A stretch of 64,000 nt of DNA, taken from NCBI GenBank assembly GCA_028023455.1, contig JAQFVV010000013.1:5520001-5584000 (forward strand), given 5' to 3'. The translations under genes were made by a program, and so were the position numbers. The notes beneath the pieces were generated by a model. The model searched no databases. It was not told the origin of the DNA and was given only the letters and a program-made list of their open reading frames with translations. The first letter of the stretch is position 1; each line of letters starts with the position of its first letter. This document shows positions 24,561-36,964 of this stretch, piece after piece. This DNA is from Epiperipatus broadwayi (lineage: Eukaryota; Onychophora; Udeonychophora; Euonychophora; Peripatidae).

Positions 24561-25895
24561 GGTTGTTTTACAATAGCATATTGAAATCATCAGAGGGTGG
24601 GCTTTGTTTGTAAACAAAGATAAATATAATGTTTCTGGGCCGCCGCCAGGTTTGTTTATTATCACATTTCAAAGTAAAGTAATATCAAATAAATTTTTGA
24701 ACACGCAACAACAAAAAAAAAAATATGCAGAAATCAAAAAATTGAATTTAAAAAAGTACTTATTTTTTTTTATTGTTATTCTTTTCGTTACTTAGATTTT
24801 TTGGGGGCCAGGAATTCTTTTTTTTTATATGTATGTTTTTGATTTTGTTGATCACATTTAACCAAAACTACTATCTATCAAATAAATTTTTTGGAACGAA
24901 AACAAACAAACAAAAAAAAGGGTACATTGATCGAAATAAATTTTAAAAAGTAGTTACTTTTTATTCTTCTCATTACTTACATTTTTTTTGATGGTGGTCG
25001 GGTATTCTATGACAAAATCAGCTTCTTTTCTTTTTTATATTTTTGTTGTTTTATAATAAATTACAAATACCAAATCGATTTCCATTTAACGGTACCAAAC
25101 ATTTATAACCAAAAGGTCCAACTTTGGGAAGGGGGTGGGGGTGGGTGGTTACAATTTCTAAGCAAACGTAATGCTCCAACTCGAAGGTTGACCAACTTTT
25201 TACTGTAATTACCAAAAACCACATAAATATATTTACGGCAATTAAAGCAACTTTTCGGGCTGTTTAGGAACAGCACGCATGAAGCTTCAAAGCTCTTTTG
25301 TTTGATAACCCTTCCACCAGCAACAGTCAGAGAATCTTTGACATTCGCAGCAAGTTTCTGATTTCAGCCATTCGATGAAGCTCGCCATTGTTCTCACAGA
25401 AACAGGACTTAGAGTGTGATTTGATCTGAATCGTGCTTGAACCTACACTTGCCGAATTTTTTGAGCAGGAAATGGGGGTGAGGGAAGCATGAGACTCTGC
25501 TGATAATTGTTAGTAGACATTCCTAAAAGATGGTGGATAGAGGGGAGGTGGTCTTAATGAATATTAAAATAGTTTTGACACTCGGAATTCCAGACACCCT
25601 CACCCAATACTGTAGCCAAAAGTGAAATGTGATCACACATCAAAAATGCTTAGCACAAATCTGAGCTGTAAGCTGACATGATGGCTTCTGCAGCAGATTC
25701 AATGTCATGTTTCTGTGCATTAGCGTAGAAATAGACACTTAGCAGCCACCCCATACCGAATGGACTATTTCTAGACTTACAGCTTAGAAATAGAACATTC
25801 ATTAGCGGTGATAGGCCACCTAAATGGCATATTTCTGTGCACTATCACAGAAATAACACCCTCCAGCAGTTTCAATATGCTATTGTAAAACAACC
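24561..25895. mobile_element. non-autonomous DNA transposon, ~40-bp inverted repeats
   Basis: The left end starts GGTTGTTTTACAATAGCA and the right end is its exact inverse for 26 bases. Weaker matching (CATCAGAGGGTG against CTGCTGGAGGGTG) runs to about 40 bp. The flanks TATTTTAT (24553-24560) and AATTTTAT (25896-25903) form a probable 8-bp target duplication with one mismatch, as in hAT, P or Merlin elements. The 1335-bp interior has no transposase. It contains a ~200-bp tandem duplication and a GC-richer 25.2-25.85 kb part. The superfamily is unassigned because the GGTTG end is not the usual hAT CAG end. Confidence 0.8.
24650..25040. repeat. two-copy tandem duplication inside the transposon
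   Basis: Two diverged units of about 195 bp each contain TCACATTT, a TATCAAATAAATTTTT block, an A-rich stretch with ACAA, AAAAAAGTA(C/G)TTA, and (C/T)GTTACTTA then TTTTTTGG. They head toward a GGTNGGxTATTCT-like end. Confidence 0.6.
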
Positions 25896-25903
25896 AATTT
25901 TAT

Positions 25904-26499
25904 TTATCCAAAATAAACAAAAAAATTCTTATAAGCCTAAGAAATTCCTTATTCTAATGCCTTAGCAGGTTGAAAAAAGATTGATGTCTGTGTACTAAAT
26001 ATTTATGTAGGTTCAGATCAGTAATGTGGTTTGGGATTCAAAAAGAAACACCTATTCAAAGAGATAGAAGTTTGTTTTTAATTTTCAATTTCTATGTGAA
26101 ATTTTGTTATAGATAAATATGTTAGGAGACAGGCGATCATTAATTATTGTGTATAGGATATTAAGATGATTCTTAGTTTGGTTTATCTTGCTACAGATAT
26201 GAATCATCTCCCAATGATATTCAACATAAAAAAGAATTGATTGCTATTTGCTTTTATTGTACCCCTTACAAAGTCCATTCAATGATAAAGTATTTAATCA
26301 GTTGTTCATCAAGGATACCTATTAAATTAGCCATGAAAATATGTGATAAAAAATTTAGATATTTATTTTTTTAAATTCTTTTTCTCCGATCTTTTCCATA
26401 CATCGTTTTACTTCACAGTAGATAAATTAATTCAGATTCAGTATATAATGTACACAGATAAATATATAAAAAGTAAAGATATTAAAAGTGAATATATTG
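25904..26499. other. AT-rich stretch without recognisable gene
   Basis: No supported feature. It is the spacer between the DNA transposon and the long-terminal-repeat element. Confidence 0.5.
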
Positions 26500-26592
26500 A
26501 AACGGATATACTGTTCCATGTATATATATTCAAAAAATCCCCCCCCATTTAAAAAAGTCTAGCATGATTTGATCAAATTAAAAAAGAAATAA

Positions 26593-26706
26593 AGCAAAAA
26601 GTTTATAGTTAAAAGAAAATCATTATTGATTTTATAGTTTTAAATTATGTGCAAAAAGTTTATAGTTAAAAGAAAATCATTATTGATTTTATAGTTTTAA
26701 ATTATG
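26593..26706. repeat. 57-bp tandem duplication in the left terminal repeat
   Basis: Two nearly identical consecutive copies begin GCAAAAAGTTTATAG at 26593 and 26650. The right terminal repeat (30927 onward) has one copy, so the duplication arose after integration or in one lineage. Confidence 0.85.
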
Positions 26707-27749
26707 ATGTAAATAAAAGCTGGCATATATTAAAAAGATTACATTTTTAATTTTTGGAATGATGTTTTCAAATAAAGTGTGATAACAGCTTGAGGCAGTC
26801 TTATTAAATTGGAAAACATAGCTTAATCCTTATGATTTGTTACCTTTGCCGCAAAAAGGATTGTCCAATTGTTAAGAAAAAGCACTCAGGCTTAAATGAG
26901 AGTGGTATGCAAATCAGGTACAATGGGATAGGCTGCTTAATCAATCCAAGAATCAGAATATATAAAGTCGAGTTGCCAGTTCAGAGCAAATTTTTAAAAG
27001 GTTTTTTCAAAAAGATTTTTAGGAGATTCTAAAAAAGTTTTTCAAAGAGTTATTTTTTTCAAAGAGATATTTTTCAAGTAGATGTTAAAGAAGAAGTTTG
27101 AAAAAAGATTTTAATTTTAAAAGGATTAAGAGCAGTTCAAGAACCACTATTAATGATGGAAAAAGAAAACATTATTAAGGAAAACTTAACGATGGAAGGC
27201 TAATGGTAACAGCTTTTTCTCTCCATTCCAAAAGCCATGTGTCTCCAAGATTTGCCTGGGTGATCATCATGAAAGGGAACAACACCATTCAGCTTAAATA
27301 AAACAACCTCTTTTTGATGGAACAGACTGGATATAAACAAGAAAAAAAAATGAAGGTAACAATTTTATAAAATATGTAATATTTATATGTGTTTATAAAA
27401 GACAAACAAAACGTCTTTCTTAGAAAATATCAAAATGAAAATATACATACAAAATGAATGTATTTAGTAGATTTATATTATATTGTGAAACAATTCAAAC
27501 ATGTTATATACATACAAATTGAGAAATAAAAATACCAAACCAATGAACCTAGGATGTGCATATAGCATGGATTCTAACCTGGATTTGGATAACCATGAAT
27601 AAAAAGATATGTATTATGCTTTAACTAACTTAAAGTTAACTGGAACTCTGAATTAGACATAAAATGTAAATGTAAATGGTTAAAGAACTTGCATTCTTTA
27701 ATTCATATTGCACTATTATTGGATACATACCAAGATGCACAGTGGACTG

Positions 27750-28010
27750 TAAAATACTATAAATCAATATTAAGTGGAACTCTGAATTAAATACAATGCT
27801 ATTAGTTGTCTTCATTATTATGTCTGTAAAGGATATATTCATACAAGAATAATTAAACCACATTATATGTGACTACTATCTAAAATACTATAAATCACAA
27901 TTAAGTGGAACTCTGAATTAAGTGCTATTAGTTGTCTTCATTATTATTTCTGTTGTCTTAATATATCACACTCCTCTATGTGAAGTAACTAAATGATTAA
28001 AGATGTAAAC
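27750..28010. repeat. ~132-bp tandem unit, two copies on the left, three on the right
   Basis: Units begin with TAAAATACTATAAATC and contain AAGTGGAACTCTGAATTAA. In the left repeat they start at 27750 and 27881. In the right repeat they start at 37868, 38000 and 38131. The last unit of each array is shortened. Confidence 0.8.
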
Positions 28011-28812
28011 TGTTGAAGAACTTTTGAGAGAAGGACTTTATTATACTCTCAACAGATTACATTCTCTAAGCCATCTAAAATTTTATTGGAAGTAGGCCTA
28101 AGAGATACAGGGACTGTCAATGAAATATTTTGTTTGATGGACCTTTAATTAAACCTGTTATTAAATAAAATTATTGTTACTTAAAATTAATTTTAGTTAT
28201 CCAGTTGTTCAATTCTATTTTTTTATTGCATCATTCATCATTCAGTGCACTTGTTCATGAGAATCTCATGCCTCCTGAGCTACGTCTGGCATAACTAGAC
28301 CTACGTAAGTCAGGCTGTAGCGAGATGGAACTCTAGTGGTGCCATTTGGAAAACCAAACACAGAAATGTCTAAATGCTTCCAGTCTCTATGATGCTACAT
28401 CCTCTGAGGAGCAGGAAATATTGTTGTGGGGGGATTAACATCTGAATTGGGGAATGCCAATCGATAGTTCATTCCTGCAACATGCTCATCAGGAAATTGT
28501 TACAACTGAGGTAATAAAGGGGATGTATGGATCGGGTTACATTTGTCGGCATACTATGAGACCTTATCTAGCTAGCCCATCTATAGGCATAAGCAGATCA
28601 CGATTCTGTGATATGAGCAGTGCATATGATATAGTGATGTGATTTATTCAAAAAGGGGTGGAAAAAGAACATAAAAATGAATGGCATAAGTGGTAGATAA
28701 AGAATAATACAGGCATAACAAAGACTTGGAGTTAAATCATGGTATAGATGGAGAGAGAAGCTCATCAATATTGAAATAAAAAAGTACAAATAAAATTTTA
28801 AAAAAAATATTG

Positions 28813-30032
28813 ATGATAACCAGATCAAAAGCAAAAAAGATGATGAATACAGAAAGTATAGAGAATCTTCCTGAGAAAGAAGATAAACAAGAAGACCTAG
28901 TAGACGATTGAAAGCAATCACAGAGAACAGGAGAGACGTCCATGTTAGCCCAGTTAATGAAAATGATAAAAGAAAATAACAAAGAACAGAGAGAACAGAG
29001 AGAAGAAGATAACAAAAAAAGAGAAGAACAGAGAGAGGAAGATAACAAGAAAAGAGATAAAGAAAGAGAAGAAGACAACAAGAAAAAACAGGGAAAAAAG
29101 GACATAATGAACACAGAGAAAAAGACAACAAGAAAAGAGATGAGCAGAGAGAAGAAGATAACAAGAAAAGGGAGGAAGATAAAAAACACAGAGAACAGAG
29201 AGAAGAAGACAAAAGAGAATTGAAAGAACAAACCAGAGAAATAACAGAAAGCCAAAATGAAGAGTTCAACCAGTTAATAAAAGAAATGTTACACATTGAT
29301 ATTCAATTGATTGAAAAGAATAGTTTAGTGGAGTAAGATGTTAAAACAGAAAAGGATATTGTTGAATTAAAGCAAGTTGAAGAAACTTTAGGATTTCCAA
29401 TCAAAGATATTTTAAAGGAATCACAAATTGAATATTCTATTACTGATGAAGCAAAATTTGAGATTGTTAAAGAGGAAGAAATCGAAATTACAAAGGATGA
29501 TATTGAAATTGTCAGTCCACCTTCAGGAAAACTTCTAATTGTGGAATATATCTCTAAAATTAAAAAGAAAGAAGCAGTATATATGGAAGCTGAGACTGAA
29601 ATAGTATCAAACACAGCAAAAGAGTTTCAAATGGATGAAAATGAATCTAATAAAGCAAAATTAAAATTTTCTGATCTTCAAGAAGATGAAAAACATGAAA
29701 ATGAACATAATCAAAAACTTAATTCTCATATAACTAAGGAACTGTCCAATATAAAAAAAAATATTTCAGAAAAATTGTCTGATATATGCTCTGAAACAGT
29801 AACAGAGGTAGAAAGAGAAACCAAAAAAGAGTCTGAAAACTCAGGATTTATAGATGTGAAAAAAAGTAAGCAACAAGAAACTTTTACAAATAACAAAAAA
29901 ATGAAAAAAATAATTGCTATGGCAGAAGAACTATTCAAAAATAAACCTTCATTTATTTCTAAAAATGAAGTACCTCCATGGAAGAGGAACAAGAGAAAAA
30001 CCTCATGGTCCATACCAGATCCGGGTAATTAG
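28813..30032 (+). pseudogene. gag-like coiled-coil ORF of the pol-less element
   Basis: From the ATG at 28813 the product begins M-I-T-R-S-K-A-K-K, a basic start common in gag proteins of invertebrate LTR elements. An in-frame TGA follows near 28909. Then comes a highly charged helix-forming region (28942-29223) built on R-E-E-D-N-K-K-R-type repeats, a frame shift, and after a TAA at 29334 a 230-codon open stretch (to 30032). That stretch is acidic/lysine-rich and ends P-P-W-K-R-N-K-R. No zinc knuckle, protease or RT is seen. It could be gag or an unrelated captured ORF. Confidence 0.5.
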
Positions 30033-30826
30033 AAGATCAAACAGTAACAAGGATCTGCAAAGTCGATATGGAAGTGAAGAAGCAAACCACCACAGTGATG
30101 TTGAGCATGAGAAATTTCCAACAAAAAGATGATCCAGAAGTGTGTCACCTCATAATAAAGAAAGATGTGATAGGAGAACTGATTATGATTATCAGTCTCC
30201 CAAGCCAGGCTGTAGTTACAATACAGAACAATAAAATAGAGATAGCTGATGGAAGAAGTTTGTGAGTGGGATGTAGTGATGCATGAATTTGTGTTCTTCA
30301 TGTTGGGATGGGTAGATGATTGAGCAGAGCTGCTTGGATGCATTGTGTTTATGATGCTCTGAAGTATATGCTCGTCACTATCCAGACCTGGATGTTGAGC
30401 TCTGAGATTAGTCCAGCAGGATATATATATAGGCCTCATGTATAGGTCTTGGTCTCATGAATAGGCCAAATGAATAAGCCCTTAAGCCTCATAGAAGTTG
30501 AGCAGGGTTGGCTGAGTGCCAAATTGTTTTTTTCTGGCTCCTACTCTTTGTGGATGATCCTTCTAGGTACAAGAGAGGTAGTGATTAAAAATGGAAATAT
30601 TTTCTTGTGATATCATGGGGCAGTGTGTACTGGTAGGTTGTGCTTGGCCATCTACTTGCTCTAGCATTGGAGACTACAGTTCATGTATTCACTTTTCCAG
30701 CTCATCTTACCCATTTCATCAGCACATCTAAAACCAGAAAAGATGCAGTAATGAGAAATGGTGTATATATTATGGAATAAAATCATACTACCAGGTGATT
30801 TCATCCCAAAATTTGTGGGGGGAATA
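30033..30826 (+). other. 3' untranslated part of the pol-less element with polypurine tract
   Basis: This lies between the coiled-coil ORF and the right terminal repeat. No domain was recognised. The purine run GTGGGGGGAATAAAA at about 30815-30829 directly precedes the right terminal repeat, as expected for the plus-strand primer of an LTR element. Confidence 0.45.
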
Positions 30827-31114
30827 AAACAGATATACTGTTCCACGTATATATATTCAAAAGATCCCCCCCTCCATTTAAAAAAGACTAGCATGATTTG
30901 ATCAAATTAAAAAAGAAATAAAGCAAAAAGTTTATAGTTAAAAGAAAATCATTATTGATTTTATAGTTTTAAATTACGATGTAAATAAAAGCTGGCATTT
31001 ATTAAAAAGATTACATTTTTAATTTTGGAATGATGTTTTCGAATAAAGTGTGATAACAGCTTGAGGCAGTCTTATTAAATTGGAAAACATAGGTTAATTT
31101 TTGTGATTTCTTAG
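30827..31114 (+). repeat. right terminal repeat, first part
   Basis: This matches 26500-26840 apart from the 57-bp duplication. Identity stops exactly at TTAG (31111-31114), where a foreign 5.85-kb block begins. The remainder of this terminal repeat resumes at 36965. Confidence 0.85.
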
Positions 31115-31463
31115 TGAAGCAGTCGGATCTGAGTTCGATCCTAGCTTCATGTTATTTACCCTAATACTAACTTTAAATTTCCGATGCAATGGGGCTTTAT
31201 ACGTTCAATCCACGCTAATTTCCATAATGAATAACTTGTTTCAAATACGTAGTAAAATTAATTAGTTTAGTTTAAATTGGATCAATTCTCTAAATAAATT
31301 CATGATAAAATGTTCATGAATTTACATATATTAAATTGCCTGGATTGTGCGTATATATGTTTGTAAATATTAAATATATATAATTGTTCGAAAGTTTCAT
31401 TGCGTTGGGAATACTTGTTTTTTTTACTTTTAAATAATTTGTAAAGTTTTGCGATTAAAAGCT

Positions 31464-31634
31464 ACATTCCTTCCAAAGGCTTTCAAATTCTCAAAAACAA
31501 CAATAAAGTTTTATTAATAAAAAAAAAAGATAAGAATTCAATTTTTAATTAAAATCATTTCAGACTTTAAGAATTCATTTTCTAATTAGGAAAGGAATTC
31601 AAAAATTAGTTTGAAAGCCTTATCGAAGGAATGT
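31464..31634. repeat. short foldback within the insertion
   Basis: ACATTCCTTCCAAAGGCTTT is complementary, with small mismatches, to a segment ending GGAATGT at 31634. The spacer contains further AAGAATTC-type inverted pieces. Confidence 0.65.
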
Positions 31635-33739
31635 TTCTGAAAACAACTAATTATAAAAAAAAAAGAGATTGATAATAAAATGAGCGCTAGCCGGAGGCAT
31701 CAGTGAACAGTAGATATATAGCCCTGAAAAGTAAAGAAAAAAGGACGAGTTTTGGTTGTATAGTAGTGCAGTGAACTCTGTGTGTATAAAAATTGTATTT
31801 CATCATGATAGAGGGCTAGAACATCAGGGATCTGGCTACGGTTCCTAAAGTCCCGAGGAATCTTCACTGGAGCTGCTGAACCGTTTTCCGGATCGATCAT
31901 TCTGCTAAAATAATGAAAGCTACTAAAATACTACTCTAGTAGTTAACCAATGATGCCTACGTTTCAACAACTTGGAGGAGTAACTTAAGGACAAGCACGG
32001 AATGGTAATATGAACGTTAAACTTTCTGGCCAATTCGAACTTTATTTTATACTCCTTCTTTTTAAGAGCTCTTTTATTCTTTAATGTAAATCTTTGTAAC
32101 ACCTTTTAGTTATAAAATGCTACTGTAAATCTATAGCGTAATTCTTTAGATCTCTAGTCTTTAAACTTTTTCTTTTCTTACCTGGCGGTTCGTTTAATAT
32201 ATATATGTTAGTGTGCTTTATTAATGTCGTATTTAAAAATTATATGCCAATAATCTTTCGACTCGATGAGCCCTTTGATTCCATTTGCCTCACGCAAATA
32301 ATATAACATTAATTTCAAATAGTAATTCTCGCCCATTAGAGCTAAATTTATAAGTTCTATTAGTCATCGAGTCAAAGGAAAATATTACATGTTTACTATT
32401 TTTTCTTACCTTTAGCTATTAATAAATTATTAGCTCCATGTTTCACCTATGTCCCCAGCTCCTATCTACGTTATAAGTATATATATATATGTATTCAAAT
32501 AATGTTAAAATATTGATTTCTTGTTCTACTAATATATATTTATTCGAATATAACCTTAAATGTTTTTATTGCAAAAGGGGTCGATAAAGGGTTAAATGTA
32601 TTTTAATTCCACTTTTGTTATTTTATATTAATATTCAGGAAGGGCACGATATTAGGGCATAATTAAAATAGTTTATAAATGTTTTAAAATAGTTCGATAA
32701 AAGCTCGTTTGACTTTAATTAATTGGTCAAGTCATCACGTAGAGCATTCTACATGGGTTTTATTTTTCAACGATGACTATCAAGTCATCATCATCAAATG
32801 TTGCTGACGTAGGGCCATCTTCCGCTCCGTTAGGCTGGTCGGTGATCATATTCTCTTATTTAAATTTCTCGAGGAAGAAAGTACTTCCTTTCCGATTCAT
32901 TAGTCAAAGGGCGTAAGACTTGCCAAATGCAAGCGCCATAGGACTTCGATCATCGACTAGTGATCATCTTTCAATTTTACTCTCTGCCTTGTAATTCGTC
33001 AGTACCATTGCATCTTTGTTCCGGTAAAACCCGCTCCGTGCTCGTAATTCGTGATGAAGTGATTTAAATTAAAGTCGAACCAATTCTCAAATATATTTAG
33101 TTTAAATCAGTTTTCAAATCAAGATTTAAGTTATGCCTTAAAATACGTTTTGCTCTTCATGAATAGATTTCCGAATGTGAAAATAAATCTCACATTCCAC
33201 CGTAATAAAATTAGAACAATCATTTCCGTTCTTAATGAATACCTTTAGCGTCGTGTATATTTCTCGTTGGGGGCATAGACATAGAGTCCCATGTTGTGTA
33301 ATACTTGTTGGCATATGATAAGGACCGCCACTCTTATTATATTTATAAATTCTTTTAAAGACTAGAGGTAACTAATGCAATCTATATTTTATTGAACAAA
33401 ACAAATTATCATTATTATTAAATATTTTCTAACATACTTGGTTTCTTAGTTCGTCATTCTTTTTATAATGATTTAAATGTTAATACCCGCTATCTGTGTT
33501 GGCAACCCGAACATACATATGATTTGATTTAAAAAGTATTCAAAGTAATTAATTATTAGATATTCGTGTCAGTGCAAGGGTCTCTAGTCCTCACCAACCG
33601 TGGAGCTAGGTCTTGGCGCAAAGCACTGTGCCGTCGATTTCTGCTATCTGAGCTGTTGAGTTGGGTTTGAATTCAGTTTTGGTGAAGCTGAGTTTGAATC
33701 CGAATTGACTTGCGGTGGTGGTGGGTTTCGACCGGTACA

Positions 33740-36700
33740 TGGTTATGTTTTAATTTACATTTTTTTTTATCAATTGTAAGTCCGGGAAAATGAAGCGGAA
33801 TCTGAGATTCAGATTGCGCTTCACAGCCCACTTCCAATCTTCCGCTACCAACCTAAATTCAAACCCTATTCTTGCATATATATTCCACTCACTAACACAT
33901 TTGTTTGTATCTTTTAGTTTGAGTATTATTAACTAACATTTGTATTAACGAAGATATTGGCAGAAATATCTGAATTTAAACATGCAAAATAAAATTAATA
34001 AATATAGCATTTAAAATTCGTATACGCAATAGGGAATGGGGGATTAATTATAACGGACTTATAATATCAAAATATATTATAATTTCTGTATTAATTTGTT
34101 TTATAAAAGTTATAATAATTGTTTGTTAATTGCAGCTCAGATATCTACTGATATTGTAGAGACAAAGGTACTGAGTAAATATTTAGTGGAAAAGTTCGTT
34201 ACATGTAAGTTTATAAAATTGTGTTTTTAAATTATTTTTTTGTCATTAAACTATACTTTTCTTTTAAATCCAATATGGAAGATGCGATTGTAATTAGTCA
34301 AAATTAGTTAAAGGTGAGAAGCGTAATCTTGTATAATATTCTAACATAACTTTAATTAAAAGTTTCTCTAGAATCAAAAGTAGAAACTAAACTTAATTGA
34401 TTTACTTTTGTTACAAACATTTTCTTTTATCAAAATTAATTAAAGTTTGAATGCTTATCTAACAATGGCATCTTCCATCACAATAGGTAAAAGCTTGTAT
34501 ACGAATTCTTTTGGAAATTAGATTGCAATGACCAATCAAGAAAGGGATTCCAAGAATACCAAGGCATGGATTAATTACGAATTAATTGAGAGAGTAAGGA
34601 AGACAGTCAAGGAGAGCAGTCACCAAGAAAAGTTGCGCTCGTAAATTTCAATGTGTACTGAGTAAATCTAAGTCGCCTTTCTCACCATTCGAGATGGCTT
34701 TCCCTGAAATCTGTGCCCATGGATCCTGAAACTCATAGACTATAATTATATGCCTGTTCGTTAAATAATAAACTTACTACCTGCCTGAATAACTGCTTAA
34801 CAAACTAGATCTAGTTCTCCGAGGGAATCCGAAATCATCAAAAGAACAGCCAAGTTTGTTCAGAGGTAACAATTTCAAATGCTGCTACACTCTTAAAGTT
34901 AGCGTGAATAATTTTAACTCTCACCTATCTATTTCTTTAAACATTTTGTAAAGCTTTCATTTGTAAAATTTAATATTAGTTATGAATCAATTTATGAATT
35001 CTTACCTTTTGTCAATTGTACTTTCTTCTCTCTATATAACTTAGCTGTAATCTCTCCTACATTAAACCTCTCCTGAATAATTATTAGTACTTAATGTCAC
35101 GTCTATGAGGCAATATTTTATTCTTATTATTATGTTTTATACTTTCAGATACTAAATTATATGTCGATAATTTTCCCCCAGAATCGCAAATGCTTACGCT
35201 ATCTCTTTTAATAAAAGAAAACCCTCCTTACTTTTCAGAGGGTAATTAATCTAGTATATTTTAAAAAACTTGTTATTCTTAGTATAGCGGGTGCCTGCCA
35301 GTCTGGGGAATTAAAATCAGAATTTGATAATTACTGTCCAGTGTTATTTTAGAAAAAAATAAGTAAAAATCTATTTTCGTAGAAATGTTTTTTTTTTGGT
35401 TAATTAAATAATAGCCTAACTTCTAAAATCTGCAATTAGATTTATATGAATTAAATTAATATTACTTTCTTGAAATCAATAGCCACCACCGACTTTATAT
35501 ATATTTAATAATGTGAAAAGTATTTATTTATAAAAGCATTCAAAACCAAAGATTTATATTATTTATCCGTTGTGGAAAGTTTATGTGTAGTTTAAAGTAA
35601 TACAGAAGGGGGGGGAATCCTTTAGTTCTCTGAGCTATATTATAGTGGCCTTAAATGTAATTCTTCCATAACCACGTAGTAATCAAATCATACCGGTACG
35701 AGGGGTTTTTATTAATAAAAATAGGCGATAATTCTTTATTACTTAGTTAAATATCAATATATTTATATTAATGCAAGCGTTACGTGTATACCGGCCTTTC
35801 GTTATATATATACCTTTGTGCTTCATTCATTTTTACTTCCAATACCAAGGACAAGGTTTGGCAAATCTCTTTGGATTTCTTCAGCGCGTGATATTATTGC
35901 ATAGGGTTCGCTCTGGCAAAAGTCCAGCCTATGGCAATTCAATAAAGCGCCTTCTTCGTTGTTTATGACCCGACCCTGCCGACGTTTGCAGAGAGTCGCT
36001 TTCCTTAACGGTGAATTGAAGCATCTTCTTAGATCTTAGAATAGATCATTCCATTGCCATCATACACGTACCGCTCTCCCATATTTTGTTCTTTTTAAAA
36101 GCCTATTAATTCTCCTAAACCGTACTGTTACGATTATACTAAATGGATTGCCATTTTTTAATATATATTTCATTCACACTTTCAGATACGACACTTCTGC
36201 CATTATTATTATTTCCCAAATTAGCTTCCCACACACGTTCTTATATAGCAAATGCAAGTATTAATTAAATAAAATTACCCTTATCATCCAACTTAATAAA
36301 CTTACGTATTGGTATGAATGCTGTTATTTTTATTACTGGTGGATTCAAATAACTTTAGGTACCGTAGTCTAGCGCTATTATTAAAAATCTTATGTATCCC
36401 AGTCAATCGATAAATTATTGACATATAAATAGCCGCAATAGAATAAAGCCATGAATTATTTGTTATTGATGATTAAATATGTTCATTATATAGTATTGTA
36501 AGAGAGGTTAATGTTGTCCAAGGGAGATAAACACCCATTTTATTTACATTGTAACACCAATAACGTTTGCAATCATATATACTCCAAGTTGATTTAATAA
36601 ATGTTATATCTTTCTAAATATCTAAGTCATTGTTTCATTCATTGAATAGAAATAATTTTGATGTAATATAACAAGGTTTCACTTACTAGATGATTGAAAA

Positions 36701-36964
36701 TCGCTAATTATAATATCCTAGACATGAACCAAGTTCGAATAAGAGTCTTTTTGTGTCACGACTTTGTGATGCCGGCGGGGTAGAGATAAATTAGATCAGT
36801 ATCATTGGAATTGTTGCTCATAAGTTGGTAGATCTGGAAAATAGGCAAATAGGGCAGAGTTCATGAATGTTCCTGACCTATGTATCTTGCACAGGATTGG
36901 ATTCGAGGTACTTTTGCCTAGATGCTAGATCTTGTTATATGAACAGACGAAACCGACCGGTACA
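33740..36964 (+). repeat. module X, copy 1 (non-coding, 3.2 kb)
   Basis: This segment has a diverged, inverted relative at 59033-61960. Shared landmarks are CACAGCCCAC near 33822, a TATATATA...GTGCTTC block near 35805, GACCCTGCC...GTTTGCAGAG near 35975, and the end GTACTTTTGCCTAGATGCTAG...GACCGGTACA. It is less AT-rich than its surroundings but has no long frame. It may be the 3' part of a larger element or an element of its own. Confidence 0.6.

Larger units (their letters stand above)
26500..28541 (+). repeat. left terminal repeat (LTR-like)
   Basis: It starts with AACGGATATACTGTTCCA and ends GGATCGGGTTACA. Relative to the right copy it carries a 57-bp tandem duplication (starts at 26593 and 26650) and has only two copies of a ~132-bp internal unit (27750, 27881). 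Near 28280-28330 it keeps CpG sites (CTACGTCTGG, CTACGTAAG) that are CpA in the right copy. No coding is supported; small open frames within it are not conserved as proteins. Confidence 0.8.
31115..36964 (+). mobile_element. 5.85-kb insertion flanked by TTAG, TG...CA ends
   Basis: The block interrupts the right terminal repeat. TTAG stands at 31111-31114 and again at 36965-36968, whereas the uninterrupted left repeat has one TTAC at this place, so TTAG is a probable 4-bp target duplication. The block begins TGAAGCAGTCGG and ends ACCGACCGGTACA. TG...CA ends and a 4-bp duplication suit an integrase-type element. No coding region is visible, and no long direct terminal repeat was found. GACCGGTACA also occurs at 33730-33739. 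Confidence 0.65.

Noticed and set aside
28480-28510. Minus-strand CTGATGAG with a small hairpin
   Set aside because: No GAAA box after the hairpin and no stem I pairing.
28598-29296. Long Leu/Ser/Phe-rich frames on the minus strand
   Set aside because: Antisense shadow of the charged coiled-coil ORF of the pol-less element; the hydrophobic residues come from complementing GAA/AAG codons.
33730-33739. GACCGGTACA as the end of a 2.6-kb 5' LTR of the inserted block
   Set aside because: The preceding 200 bp do not resemble the sequence before the same motif at 36955-36964, so a direct LTR pair is not supported.
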